Assembly (NCBI GenBank): GCA_015179125.1
Contig: WHVA01000131.1
Coordinates: 124,001 to 188,000, forward strand
Length of the DNA: 64,000 nucleotides
DNA from: Gautieria morchelliformis
Lineage: Eukaryota > Basidiomycota > Agaricomycetes > Gomphales > Gomphaceae
Direction of reading: 5' to 3'
A program made the position numbers and the translations under genes. The notes beneath the pieces are model-generated. The model had not been told where the DNA came from and ran no database searches. It was given only the letters and a program-made list of their open reading frames with translations. Below, in pieces: positions 20,139 through 31,444 of this stretch. Position 1 is the first letter of the stretch. Each line of letters starts with the position of its first letter.

Positions 20139-20904
20139 GAGTCTTTAGAGTTTCGTGGATATATACCGGCCGATGGTATCACCGTAGCCAAGTTGGGGAG
20201 ATGTTACTAGGTGAGGGAGTGGACTATATCTTGCTCCTGTTGGGCATTACCTGGATATGTTACATGTATGGGCATCAAAAGGAAAACATTGCTCAATTCC
20301 TGTACTTACCGAGTGGAGTTGTTGAATGAAGCGTCCACTAGATATTGCAGGAGTTAATAATGAACGCGGATTATATCCATTACGAACGTTAACGAGTGGA
20401 TGTGCAGGTCAAGCCTTGTTGGAGAGCAGGGAAGGTAAATGACACCCTTGTAGCCCGGCAGCATTTTATCACAGGTGTCACCTCGATTGCGATCATCATA
20501 GATCAAAGCAATCTAGAGTCATCGGAAAAAGCAATGCCCTCCTACATCACACAACGCTAACCTATCAGGAAAAGCGTTACTGTAATTTGGGGCGCTAAAA
20601 CCGTACATAGAGCATGTACTATCTATATCGTTCTATCAACTTCTATGTGTATATTTTAGCTATCTGTATATATTGCCGCGGCACAGTATATGCAGTGTAT
20701 ACAGTGTATACCACCTGCAGCCTAAAGCATGCACACCGCCGGCATATTCTCTTACACTTGGCAGTCCGCCAGGCATTCCTAGGTTCCTAGCTAGGTTTGA
20801 ACTTGCCAGCACTACTGCACAGTTTACGGGTATACCAGGTACATCGCCATACCATATCATGGTCTGTAAGTCCTGGCCCCTGAGTCACGGATCTTATGCC
20901 AACT
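20139..20904. other. Upstream segment of unit D
   Basis: Contains the donor-like GTAAGT on the minus strand near 20310, the LINE-ORF1-like piece (about 20320-20510) and the minisatellite (20685-20712). It is the best place to look for the promoter and first exon of copy D. Confidence 0.45.
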
Positions 20905-21282
20905 TCAAGTGTCAGTTACTAACAGTGGTATTAGTGTAACAGCCATATGAAATATAAGAGAGGCACCGGGATGATCTCGGCTGAGGATGTAGCTGTTGCA
21001 CACTGCGTGCGTTACTAGTACTAGTAGTAGGCGTGTTCGCCTTCCCAAGTAGCTGTTTCCGGGGCCGTGAGCAGAACGCCACGCATGTTGTATACTTATG
21101 TATGAGCCATCTGGGCGAAGGAGGTCATTGTATACTGCGGGGCACTGCGTTAAACTAATCGTCATAACTCGGAATGACAGGACTGACAAAGCGTTATCAT
21201 TTGGTCTTGAAGGTTTTCGACAGCGCGCCATCAGGAATGGGTGCCATGAGGGTGATGAGATGCTCGAGCTGGATATATGCAT
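20905..21282 (-). pseudogene. Fragment resembling a fungal fatty-acid dioxygenase (heme peroxidase type), unit D
   Basis: The minus frame contains QCPAVYNDLLRPDGSYIS, then WRSAHGPGNS, and in a shifted frame LG-RRTRLLL. The copy in unit E (24310-24720) preserves more: WRSADGPGNSS, PELGKANTP and ARSVQQLHP. The order DGSxxS, RSADGxGN, P-LG-A-TP and ARSVQ is that of the N-terminal heme-peroxidase domain of psi-producing oxygenases/linoleate diol synthases. Only about 100 residues are seen and no catalytic residues, so it is a fragment carried along with the unit. The assignment is from memory and moderate. Confidence 0.4.
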
Positions 21283-22731
21283 GTGGAATCATATATTCCA
21301 GTAAAACGGTCAGCAACTCATAACACCTGGCTATGCCTGATAGCGTCAACAGCGGCAGACTGGGTGCAATCATGGTCAGTGACCATATTACAGGAACTCA
21401 CAGTCGTCGTGGGATCCAGGATAACTGGTGAGCCTTAGCGTGCATACTGCATTCCGTGAGGCCGCGGCGGATTTGCCACGAACCGCCAGACCTTTGCTTG
21501 CCTCGACCAGCTTTGGTCTAGGTTTGAATGTGGATCCCTGGAGCGCGCGAGAGCCAGGAATGGTTGAGTGCTTCTAGATCTGAAGTCTGAGCGATTACAT
21601 CAAATCTGTTGCCTGGAGTGATGCGAGACCACCATCATGATGTATTTATATACGCGCAATGTTCAAGAGATTTACGGCTCACCGTGAGAGTAATTGCTTT
21701 CATAACCAGGGACACGTGGTTTGTAAGCGCGTCGAGAAATGTTTTGCAGAATGAACAAGGGTGGAAAGTGGAATTAGGCCTTAGCTGGTAATAGAGACGC
21801 GTCCAGAAGCCCCCATTGGGCCGCAACCTATAGTATCTCACGTCACACATCAAGGTGACCCTTGAGCCGCTTCGGCATCTCGTAACGCATCACGGCACCC
21901 CGGTCACGCGGTAGCAGAAGCAAGGCGTGGACGTTCAGCAGGCACGGATCTGCCCATTGAGCCACTGCGTTGTGGCGTCTCGCTAGAAGGCTGTGATCAT
22001 TAAGTAATTGGTACCACAGTGGCGTCTTCAGCGTTCTAAACGATGGCGCGTGACGCGATGACGTTGGAAGGCCCGAGTTCTACTTACAGATCCGGCGGAT
22101 CTGATCTGCAACGCGTGCGACGGCCTCCGCGTAGTACTGCTCCCACTCCATCGCGCATCAGGCCAATGATTTTGCAAGAATCTGTCCGCTGGTTGCGTCT
22201 AAAGCTTCAGCGCTTCAACTTCAGCATCCACTGGCAGCACCCTCAAACCCGATTTGAATAGCTCTACTTTGTCTACTCTGACTTAACACAGATGCGAATC
22301 GCTCTTGCACATATTCGCGAGTCCCTCTTCCTCCTTCTCCCTTGCATTCATTGACCTTTGCATTTGCCAGAATTCTATGATTATCTTTTCTTATCGGCCT
22401 TTTCGTGTACCGGCGATGGCAAACGGTCGAGGGCGGTGAAAACCGAGGGCTCAGTTGAGAGCGGGGAATGTGCTGGGATCGGTGCCTAGCTGTTGACAAA
22501 GCTGTAAATGCATACCAATGCCAACAGATTTGTCCCTAGCTGGGAACCACCCATTGTCATCTTATCTGAACCGGTAAGTAGTATCATATACGAAATATCT
22601 ATTCATCGAACCAGCGTGAACCGTTGCGACCTCCCCGGATACGGTCGATTCTCACTGGGGCCGAGGTTTTGTCTGCTGTCCTTGCCCCATCATACGCTGA
22701 CCATCATTGAATATTTCAGGGAGTGGTGCTA
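21283..22731. other. Unit D continuation and spacer to unit E
   Basis: Sequence to about 21710 is shared with unit E (24720-25120). From 21710 to 22650 it is mostly unique, except for a segment near 22180-22440 that recurs around 28570-28690 (CCCGATTTGAATAGCTC and TCTTATCGG). No gene was recognised. Confidence 0.4.
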
Positions 22732-23610
22732 CTAAATCAGCGGTGTATCTCGTGACGGAGCTCCCACCCGTTCGATCGTGCTATATGAAGGTAGCTGATC
22801 CTCGCTCATGACTGACTGATTGACGGGAAGGCCGTCGGAGGCCTGGCCTGGCGCAGATCGAGCTGGTATGGCTGAAAGTTGTGTAACAAGCGGCAAGGCA
22901 TGACTCGCTATGCCTTGCTTTTGGTTCAGATCTGGTGCACCTCGTCCGGCACCCGTTTCTGCCTCAGATAGACGGAAGGGTGTGGTGTCCGCCGGAGGTT
23001 GTGTGTGGAAGATACGACCCAGAGCATGCCATCTCCGGGTGCCTGTATGTGTCTCGGTCTGTGTAGAAAGTAGAGCCGCATTGTGACGGCGTCTGAGGAG
23101 GAGCATAAGGATGAGACAAACTAAGAAAAACGTGATTCCGCCGACGACTGCTCCGATTAATATCGCAGAAGAGCTATGACTAGCCTGGGGTGCCGAAGCA
23201 CTCGTGGAGGTGGCAGTGTGTGTAGCCTGGGGTGCCGAAGTCGTCGTAGAGGTGTGAGTGCTGCCACTGACGGCCGGCAAGCTTATCAGAGGCGTGGTTG
23301 CTGTGGGTACCAACGACCCTGTCAATGACACTGATATAGGTACCATTGGTGTGCTGGAAACGGGTTGGGGGGAAGTGGTGGTAATAGTAACAGCGGGTGC
23401 CTCCGGTAGCGAAGTGGTGGGAGTAGTAGCAGCGGGTGCCTGCAGTAGGGAAGTGGTGGTAGTAGTACGGGGTTGGGAAGTGGTGGTAGTAGTAACAGCG
23501 AGTGCCCGTGAACCCGTAGTGGTTGGCCCTGCCGATGATATTTCAGTGGACGGGCCCGGTAGCACTGTGGAGAGGATTCTGAAGGAGTTCGTGTTAGTTT
23601 CTTGAGACAT
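22732..23610 (-). CDS. Ser/Thr-rich single-pass membrane protein, copy E (intact frame, 292 aa)
   Basis: Start at the ATG complementary to 23608-23610 (Met-Ser-Gln-Glu), conserved with copy A; the frame is open upstream for 17 more codons without an ATG. Residues 1-145 form a long Thr/Ser/Pro/Ala stalk with tandem variants of QAPAATTPTTSL. A second repeat, SAPQATHxxxS, occurs just before the hydrophobic segment (about residues 150-172, ILIGAVVGGITFFLVC then Leu/Met). The tail has RRRH, TETHTGTRR, GRIFHTQPPADTTPF, SEAETGAGRG, DLNQKQGIASHA and SVMSEDQLPSYST. This is the longest intact member. Its unit also supplies the uninterrupted version of the LINE target in copy C. The likely role is a cell-surface or wall-associated membrane protein; no enzymatic domain is visible. 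Confidence 0.65.
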   Translation of the reverse strand: MSQETNTNSFRILSTVLPGPSTEISSAGPTTTGSRALAVTTTTTSQPRTTTTTSLLQAPAATTPTTSLPEAPAVTITTTSPQPVSSTPMVPISVSLTGSLVPTATTPLISLPAVSGSTHTSTTTSAPQATHTATSTSASAPQASHSSSAILIGAVVGGITFFLVCLILMLLLRRRHNAALLSTQTETHTGTRRWHALGRIFHTQPPADTTPFRLSEAETGAGRGAPDLNQKQGIASHALPLVTQLSAIPARSAPGQASDGLPVNQSVMSEDQLPSYSTIERVGAPSRDTPLI

Positions 23611-24309
23611 GAATCCTTGGAGTTTCGTGGATATCCGGCCGATGGGTATCGCCGTAGCCAAGTTGGGGAGATGTTACTAGGTCTGGGAGTGGACTATATG
23701 TCCTGTTTAGCATTAAATTATGAGCATCGAAAGGAAAACATGACCAAATTTCTGTACTTACCGAGTGGGGATTCAGGTCGAGCCTTGTTGGAGAGCAGGG
23801 AAGTGTAAATGATAAATGACACCCTTGTAGCCCGGCAGCATTTTATCACAGGTGCGACCTCGATTGCGATCATCATCGATCAATTCAATCTACAGCCACG
23901 GACAAGCAACGCCTTCCTACATCACGGAAATCAGGAAAAGCGTTTCATGGGGCGCTAAAACCGTACATACAGCATGTACTATCTATATCGTTCTATCAAC
24001 TTCTATGTGTATATTTAGCTATCTGTATATATTGCCGCGGCACAGTATATACAGTGTATACAGTGTATACCGCCAGCCTAAAGCATGCACACCGCCGGCA
24101 TATTCTCTTACACTTGGCAGTCTGCCAGGCATTACTGGGTGTATATTCGTGGGCATATGTACAGTTAATATAGTGCCACTGGCATTTGCCAGGCATTCCT
24201 ATGTTCCTAGCCTGGTTTGAACTGGCCAGCACCACACAGTTTACCGGGATACCAGATACATTGCAATATATATTATGGTCTGTAAGTCCTGGCCTCCAAG
24301 TCATGGATC
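23611..24309. other. Upstream segment of unit E
   Basis: Contains the donor-like GTAAGT (minus, near 23758), the LINE-ORF1-like piece (23790-23900), and the minisatellite (24044-24071). Between units the ORF1-like piece carries 4-11 bp indels, so it is not under one conserved reading frame. Confidence 0.45.
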
Positions 24310-24720
24310 TTACGCCAACTTCAAGTGTCGGTTACCAGTGGTATTTAGTGTAACAGCCATATCAAATGTAAGAGGGGCACCGGGATGCTGGTATCTCGAC
24401 TGAGGATGTAGTTGTTGCACACTGCGTGCGTTACTAGTACTATTAGTAGGTGTGTTCGCCTTCCCAAGTTCCGGGTTGATCGAGCTGTTTCCGGGGCCGT
24501 CAGCAGAACGCCACGTATATTGTGTACTTATGTATGAGCCATCTGGGTGAAGGATATCATTGTATACTGCGGGGCACTGCGTCAAACTACTCGTCATAAC
24601 TCGGAATGACAGGACTGACAAAGGGTTATCATTTGGTCTTGAACTTGAAGGTTTTCGACAACACGCCATTGGGAATGGGTGCCAGGAGAGTGATGAAATG
24701 CGCGAACTGGATATATGCAT
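24310..24720 (-). pseudogene. Fragment resembling a fungal fatty-acid dioxygenase, unit E
   Basis: An open minus frame of 136 codons, better preserved than the unit D copy. It reads PAVYNDILHPDGSYIS, WRSADGPGNSS, PELGKANTP and ARSVQQLHP. These match in order the N-terminal part of Ppo-type fatty-acid oxygenases. Relative to unit D there is a 6-bp in-frame difference and about 15 extra codons before ARSVQ. No heme ligands are present in the fragment. Confidence 0.45.
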
Positions 24721-25129
24721 GTGGAATCATATTTTACAGTAAAACGGTCAGCAACTTCATAACGCCTGGCTATGCCTGATAGCGTCAACAGCGGCAGACT
24801 GGGTGAAATCATGTGACCATATTACAGTAACTCACAGTCGTGGGGGGATCCAGGATAATTGGTGAGCCTTATCTGCGTGCATACTGCATTCCGTGACGCC
24901 GCGGCGGATTTGCCACGCACCGCAAGACCGTTACTTTCCTCGACGAGCTTTGGTTTAGGTTTGAATGTGGATCCTGGAGCGTGCGGGAGCCAGGAATGGC
25001 TGAGTGCTTCTAGATCTGAAGTCTGAGCGATTACATCAAATCTGTTGCCTGGAGTGATGTGAGACCATCATCATGATGTATTCCTACTATACGCACAAAG
25101 TAATTGCTTTCTTAACTAAGGACACTCAG

Positions 25130-25835
25130 TGTGTGAAGGGTTTCAGAGAAGAAGGCGTCCAACATTGTAAATAGCATCTGAACGAGGGCCTTGCGGTAGG
25201 CTGGTGATGTGACAGACGAAGAGCAGTGTGGGCAGGGATAGAAAGGCTGAGAATACCCGAGTCCACGTTGCCAGCAGATTGGGGCATGTTTTGAGAGTAA
25301 TACCCAGGCTGAGGGAAAGTCAACATATGGTAGGAGAAAGATAGATATCTGTGGCTGATCTTGGCAAAACTTGAAGCATCCACCTCTCAGGCCCAGGTCA
25401 AGCTGCTTTCAACGTGCATCCATGTGTAAGGTTGAGAGTAACACATGGTCGTGATAGCGCCATCCGAAGTCCTTGCACATCCGGAACAACAGCTATTATC
25501 TCCACGGAAAACTTAGCGCAAAGAAATACATTGCTCTTCGCTTCTTTCGGCTGCGGGCACCGGGGATATTCAAGAATTTTCTGGCTGCCCGTGAGTATCA
25601 TAAGTATTTTATAATATTAAATACAGGTACATGCCTACTCAGAAAGTCTCAAGTTATACGTCTGCCCGCTGATAGGCTCCGAGCGGTCTCCCTCCCGATG
25701 TCTACTGGCAGATTGTCATCCGGAGTTATGTACTTCACATCCCTGACCCCCTGGGCCATGGGCTTTCAGTATATATAGGCAAAACTGATAGTAATATTAA
25801 CGTTTTTGTGCGTTGCTTGGTACCGTGATGGACAT
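25130..25835 (+). repeat. Dispersed 0.6-0.7-kb repeat, copy 1
   Basis: Direct repeat of 29270-29872. Both copies end with CAGTATATATAGGCAAAACTGA, a TATA-like site, and share a frame around LHGKLSAKKYI and FRLRAPGIFK (25480-25590). Copy 2 stands directly before a LINE ORF1, so the repeat may be a retroelement 5' region. Confidence 0.6.
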
Positions 25836-26917
25836 GAGCAGATACGGTAGCCGTAAGCACGAACTCGGAGCTAGAAGCCAACAAGCAGTAGATAGCGTTG
25901 GAATATACCCTTAGATTACCCCAAATGGACCTGGTGTTCTATGAATGTGTTTGAGATAGGAAATGGCACGTATGACTTGGGTCATGGTCTGCGACAGCGT
26001 GGATGAAACATTGACGACGTTGTGACTGATTCATGGCATGCATAGACACCTTGGAGACTATTTTTACCCAGCTGAATTAATCCGGTTAGTAGCGTCGCGT
26101 GCCCAGGCCACAGTCCCACAAGCAGTCAGGTCATAATCTGACGGTGTGAGAAATGTCAGTATTGTGCATTCACACTATTGAACTTAGATGGCAGTTACAC
26201 GTGAAATCGGTTGTGTGGTGTCTATGAAGATATCCTTGAGGGTATACCAAATGTTCGGGTTTACCTAGCAAAACGCACCAATCCCCTGGAGTCTGGCAGC
26301 CGCCGCATCAATGCCGCGGCATCAGATACTACTTATGGTGTAGCCTGGACGTCCACAACGTCCCAGCCCAATCCCGTGCAGCCCCTGGTTACCTCTACAC
26401 AGGTTACTCCCGACCTACCAGTGAATGTTCCCCCTTCCTGAGTTGCTGACAGGACGTAAGTATGGAACAAATTCACCTCGCTCCTCACATGTCTAGGTGC
26501 TTGTGTTCAAAGTAAATGTCATCTGTCTCTAACCGTGCTGATAATGGCAGAACTGTAAACGCCAACGTATGATGGCGCCGAATGACTAGTGCTGCTACAT
26601 AGGGAACAGTTCTCTGAGTCGAAAATATGTTACAGTAATATCAAAGGTTCGACTGGTGGTGTGCTGTACATTATTAGTGAATGAGGAAATCAGAAGCTAG
26701 TGGGCATTAGTGCGCCGTTACGCGTACAAACGTGTCGAAGACTCCGCAACAACGAAATAACCGCATTTGCCCAGCGACAGCGATGAGGTATTTTGTTATT
26801 TACCGTATTATAGCCATGAACTCACAGACTGGGAAGACTGAGGTTCTGTCTGCTGTCCCAGGCTGCCCCATCATACGCTGACCCCTGAGTACTGCAGGAG
26901 GTGGTGCTACAGTGCTA
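25836..26917. other. 3' flank of unit F (repeat, no gene seen)
   Basis: Equivalent to 1674-2632 in unit B, with an insertion of about 170 bp near 26480-26640 that the other copies lack. No gene is seen. Confidence 0.55.
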
Positions 26918-27720
26918 CTAAACCAACGGTGTGATCTCGTGGTATGAAGGTGGCTGATCCTCGCTCATGACGGACTGAGGGGCGGGATGGTCGTCGGAGA
27001 CATGGCCTGGGGGTTGATCGGGCGCCGCTGAAGGTTGTGTAACAGGGACCTGCAAGGGATGACTCGCCATGTCTTCCCTATGGTCCAGGTCCGTTTCACC
27101 TCGTCCGGCACCCGTTTCTGCATCAGATCGACGGAAGGGCGTGGTCTCCGTCACCGTGAGAGATTGTGTGTGGATACGACCCAAACCATCTCGTCTCCGG
27201 CTGCCTCTGTGTGTCTCGGTCTGCGTAGAAAGTAGAGAAAGTAGAGTCGCATTGCGACGGCTTCTGAAGAGGAGCGTAAGGATGAGACAAACTAAGAAAA
27301 GATGATTCCGCCGAGGACTGCGCCGATTAATGTGGCAGAAGGGCCATGTGTAGCCTGGGGTGCCGAAGGAACCGTGGAGGGGGTGTGTGTGACGGCTGGC
27401 GAGGCTATCGGAATCGTGGTTGTTGATGGTACCAACGACCCTGGTTGTGATACTATTGATGAAGTAGAGAGCTGCGACACCGTCGTGGTTGCTGAGGGTA
27501 GGGACGACGCTGGTTGTGATACTATTGATGTAGTAGAGAGCTGGGACACCGTCGTGGTTGCTGAGGGTAGCAACGACATTGTACCAGAAGTAGAGAGGGG
27601 CAGCGTCTGCGAATTAGGCAGCATCTGGGAATTGGATAGCGTCTGCGAATTGGGTAGCGTCTGCGAATTGGGCAGCGTCTGCGAAGTTGTCAGCAGCGAA
27701 GCGGGCTCCGGGTTGTCCAT
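26918..27720 (-). pseudogene. Membrane protein family, copy F (frameshift in the membrane segment)
   Basis: The N-terminal frame (27720 to 27292) has a long stalk with two repeat types: NSQTLPNSQ-like and SATTTVSQLSTTSIVSQP-like. It ends within the hydrophobic segment (LIGAVLGGIIFS then stop) because one base is missing compared with copies D and G (near 27300). The tail continues in another frame (27184 to 26918) with TETTPF, DAETGAGRGETDLDH and SEDQPPSYHE. The PPSY here is a consensus PY motif, where other copies have LPSY. The usual Met-Ser-Gln start is lost (Leu-Ser-Arg); the next ATG is at 27720. Confidence 0.7.
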
Positions 27721-29269
27721 TCCCTGATGCTGTCGAGACAAGAGTCTTTGGAGTTTCATGGATATCTGGCCGGTGAGTATTACCAAGTTGGGGAGACTTA
27801 TAGTACTAGGTCTGGGAGTGGACTATATCTTGCTTCTGTTGAGCATTACATTATGAGGATCGAAAGGAAAACATGACTAAATTTCTGTACTTACCGAGTG
27901 GAGATTCAGGCCTGGCCCAAGTTGTTGGAGAGCAGGGAAGTGTAAACACACTGGTAGCCCGGCGGCATTTTATCACAGGTACGACCTCTACTTATTGCGA
28001 TCATCATCGATTAGTTCAATCTACACCACCTGGGTAGCGCCCATATCGCCTCTATTTAGAAGTTTGATGCGCCCCTTGCGCGGTTCTAGGCTTCTAGTCA
28101 TGGTGCCGCTCACTTACACACTGACTGCTACCTATGTGCAACTGCCAAATTGGCCCAACGATTTTTTTTGTTTGTGAACCCCTTTTTGCCTGGAATAGGG
28201 TGTATTTTTGAAATATTTTGTTGCAAAAGCTGTAGAAATACCTGTTATGACATTTTAGCATCTATATATGGGAATTGCATCCATATATGGAAGTGCCGCC
28301 AAATTGGCCGTGACAAAAATAACACTCTCAGTTTCACAAATTAGATCAATCGCTCTAATTATACAATCGATACATCGAGAGCTTTGTATTTTTGACCCAA
28401 TGCCCTGGCTCGTTCCTGGGGCCTCCGGGGCACGGTCCCATGATCTACTCAAACCCTGACGGTGTCAAACTCGATCACGTGACTGTTTCACGGCACAAAC
28501 GCTTGACGACAGTGGCAACCACATGCAAGCGCAAGAAAGGGGACGGACGGCTGGAAGAATGATTTCGTAAGAACCTGTCTCCTGGTTGAGTCTAAAGCTT
28601 ACAGTAAAGCACCCGATTTGAATAGCTCTACTTTGTTATATTTTCTTATCGGGCTTTTCGTGTGCCGGTGATGGCGAACGTTCACGGGTGGGATCAGTTG
28701 GGAGCGGCCATATATCCCATTTCAGGAAAACTCCAAAGTAGACGTCGGCAAGCACTGACGCAGAAGATTGGCCTCCACCATCACTAACTGTCTTACATTC
28801 AGGCCTTAGTCATTTCCAATGTTTAATTGAACGAGTTTCTTGCTCAATAGTACCACCGAATTAAGCGATATTACAATCCGAGAAGCAGAAGTTCTGAACA
28901 GCGAGAGCAAGAACGGCTAGCAGAGAGCCGCAGCCGCCTTTCTCACGCTCGCCACGACGACGGGTAGCCCCCAGCTTGCTACATCCTCTCCGCCTCGCAA
29001 GGTTCTGTCACTGAACGCGCTCGGAAAGTTTGATTATCGCTTCTTACACCCGGGCACCTGTACGTGCACGTGCTGTTACGGAAGTAACAGAAGGGGCGGA
29101 AATCCGCGCCCCACCTCCTCCTAAAGAGGTCGACTGTGTTAGAAGCAAAGCACGGGAGGTTCTCCGGTGACAAAATTTGACGGATGGCGGTATGAAGTAT
29201 ATGCCCCCCGCTGCGGCCCAGAGTGCCACCGAGGGCTCACGGAGTAGACGAAGAAGAAAAAAGTCCTGA
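27721..29269. other. End of unit F and spacer, no gene recognised
   Basis: Unit F sequence continues to about 28025, with a GTAAGT donor-like site near 27893 on the minus strand. From 28026 to 29269 no gene or mobile-element structure was recognised. Confidence 0.4.
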
Positions 29270-29872
29270 GCGAAGGGTTTCAGAGCAGAAGGCATCCAAC
29301 AGCGTAAATAGCATTTGAACGGGGGCCTCGTGGGAGGCTGGTGATGTGACAGACGAAGAGCAGTGTGGAACGGCTCGTGCAGTGAGCATAACCAAGCCCA
29401 CATTGCAAGCAGAGTGCATGTGCCCGGGCTGAGGGAAAATCAATGTATGGTAGGAGGGAAATAGACATCTGTGGCAAAAGCATGATTCCAACCCTTGGGG
29501 ATCCATCCCAGGCCAAGCTGCTCTCAACGTGCATCCATGTCTAAGGCTGAGAGTAACCCTCAGAGTTGTGACAGACAGCACCATCCTGAGTCCTTGCACA
29601 TCCAGAACAGCAGCTGTTGTCTCCACGGAAAATTTACCGCAAAGAAATATATTACCCCTCGGCTCTTTCGGCTGCGGGCGCCGGGGATTTTCAAGTTATT
29701 GCATCAGGATGCAATGGCCTCGGTCGCCCTCCCGATGTCTACGAGAAGTTGTCATACGGAGTTATGTAATACCTCACATCCCTGGACCCCCTGGGCCATG
29801 GGCTGTCAGTATATATAGGCAAAACTGACAGTAATATTAACGTTTTTCGTGCTTTGCTGGGTACCGTGTATT
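29270..29872 (+). repeat. Dispersed 0.6-0.7-kb repeat, copy 2
   Basis: Homologous to 25130-25835, with several small deletions. It ends at the TATA-like CAGTATATATAGGCAAAACTGA, 200-250 bp upstream of the LINE ORF1 fragment. Confidence 0.6.
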
Positions 29873-30077
29873 GGAAGCTGTACTAGTAGTCACTGGCTCA
29901 GTCTCACTAGTGTGTGATAAGACTCTATATAAAACTTTCTCACGCCTACCACAACACCCAAAACGCCAAAATCTCTTTTCCCTGCCAAACACACTATATA
30001 CACACCCAATCGGTGTATCGCTGGCAACAGTCAGCGACTACACACAGCTTCTGCAAAAAGAAGCGACCCAAAAATCG

Positions 30078-30700
30078 ATGCCACTGAACGTCGAACCCCA
30101 AGTGCCGGCCACGTCACAGGGCTGCGCAACACACAGCAGCCCAGCAGTAAGACCAGAATTGAATTACTAGCTGAGCCGAGTGTGTCAGTGCGAACCAGAG
30201 AACAAGCGAGGCAATACCTCGATAGACACGGGTACCTCGCAAAGGACGACCCCCCTATCGACAGAGCAGCTCAGTTACGCCCTGCTATCCCTAGCACACA
30301 ACGCAAGTGGAAAGACCTTACAGGAAGGCGCCAGGGCGGTAGTGATACTCATGCTGGAGGAAGTGGCGAAGGTAGTGGGGGCAGCGGTGAAGCAGCATGT
30401 CGAGCGAAGCTTAGAGGCTATCCTCAGTAAGGTGGAGGTGGCGATAGACGATGCCAAGGCGGCAACAGAGATCGCGTGATCTATGATGATCGCAATCGAG
30501 GTCGCACCTGTGATAAAATGCTGCTGGGCTACAAGGGTGTCATTTACACTTCCCTGCTCTCCAACAAGGCTAGACCTGCACATCCACTCGTTAACGCTCG
30601 TAACAGATATAATCCGCGTTCATTATTAACCTCTGCAATATCTAGTAATAGGTTCATTCAACAACTCCACTTGGTAAGCCATGTTTTCCGTTCGATGCTC
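30078..30700 (+). pseudogene. LINE ORF1 (gag-like) N-terminal fragment
   Basis: A CTATATAAAA box (near 29923) precedes an ATG at 30078 in a favourable context. The product, over several frames, reads PLNVEPQVPATSQG, then (frame 2) LLAEPSVSVRTREQARQYL, then (frame 0) LSYALLSLAHNASGKTLQ and HVERSLEAILSKVEVAIDDA, a helical, coiled-coil-like pattern typical of fungal LINE ORF1. After TGA at 30477-30479 another frame continues with TCDKMLLGYKGVIYTSLLS and HPLVNARNRYNPRSLL up to a GTAAGC donor-like site (about 30675). That last part is the piece repeated upstream of the other membrane-protein genes. Frameshifts show the ORF is inactive. Family assignment is inferred from pattern, not from a search. 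Confidence 0.45.
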
Positions 30701-30826
30701 GTACTCATATGCAGGTAATGCTCAACAGGAGCAAGATAGAGTCACTCCAAGGCCTAGTAACATCTCCCCAACTTGGATACGGTAATACTCCCCGGCCAGA
30801 TATCCACGACTCAACTCCAGACACTC

Positions 30827-31444
30827 ATGTCTAGTCAGTCTCAATCACTCCAGGGCCTGGGCGTGGGCCCAGTTGTTATTTCCATCACGTCCACAGTTGA
30901 TGTGCGGCTCTCTGCTACAGTGTCTTTGCTACCCTCAGCAACCACGACTCTGATCATAGCCGTCACACACACTCCCTCCACGGTTGCTTCGGCACCCAAG
31001 GCTACACATGGCCCTTCTGCCACATTAATCGGCGCAGTCCTCGGCGGAATCATGTTTTTCTTAGTTTTTCTCATCATTATGCTCCTCAGAAGCCGTCGCA
31101 ATGCGGCTCTATTTTTTACGCAGACCGAGACACATGCAGGCAGCCGGAGCTGGCATGCTTTGGGTCGTATCTTCCACACACGACCTCCCACGGACACCAC
31201 GCCATTCCGTCCATCTGAGGCAGAAACGGGTGCCGGACGAGGTGCAGTGGATCTGAACCATAAGCAAGACATGGCGAGTCATGCGTTGCCGGTCCCTGTT
31301 ACACCACCTCCAGCGATGCCAGCTCGATCCGAGCCAGGCCAGGTCTCCGACGGCCATTCCGTCCATCAGTCCGTCACGAGCGAGGATCAGCTACCTTCAT
31401 ATAAAACGGTGGGAACCCCCTCAGAGGACACACCGTTGATTTAG
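30827..31444 (+). CDS. Ser/Thr-rich single-pass membrane protein, copy G (intact frame, 205 aa, inverted)
   Basis: The only plus-strand member. ATG at 30827 gives Met-Ser-Ser-Gln-Ser-Gln-Ser-Leu-Gln, as in copy C, its closest relative. The stalk is short (about 65 residues, no tandem repeats). The hydrophobic segment lies near residues 70-92 (LIGAVLGGIMFFLVFLIIML), followed by RSRR. The tail has TETHAGSR, GRIFHTRPPTDTTPF, SEAETGAGRG, DLNHKQDMASHA and SVTSEDQLPSYKT. It shows what copy C encoded before its nonsense codon and LINE insertion. Together with flanks to 33390 it forms an inverted copy of the 9412-13600 block. Upstream lies the longest ORF1-like piece. Confidence 0.65.
   Translation: MSSQSQSLQGLGVGPVVISITSTVDVRLSATVSLLPSATTTLIIAVTHTPSTVASAPKATHGPSATLIGAVLGGIMFFLVFLIIMLLRSRRNAALFFTQTETHAGSRSWHALGRIFHTRPPTDTTPFRPSEAETGAGRGAVDLNHKQDMASHALPVPVTPPPAMPARSEPGQVSDGHSVHQSVTSEDQLPSYKTVGTPSEDTPLI

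Noticed and set aside
21098..21304. Plus-strand frame conserved between units D and E (21098-21304 and 24560-24742)
   Set aside because: Conserved because the units are duplicates. The minus frame has the better match (dioxygenase-like), and the plus frame has no recognisable domain.
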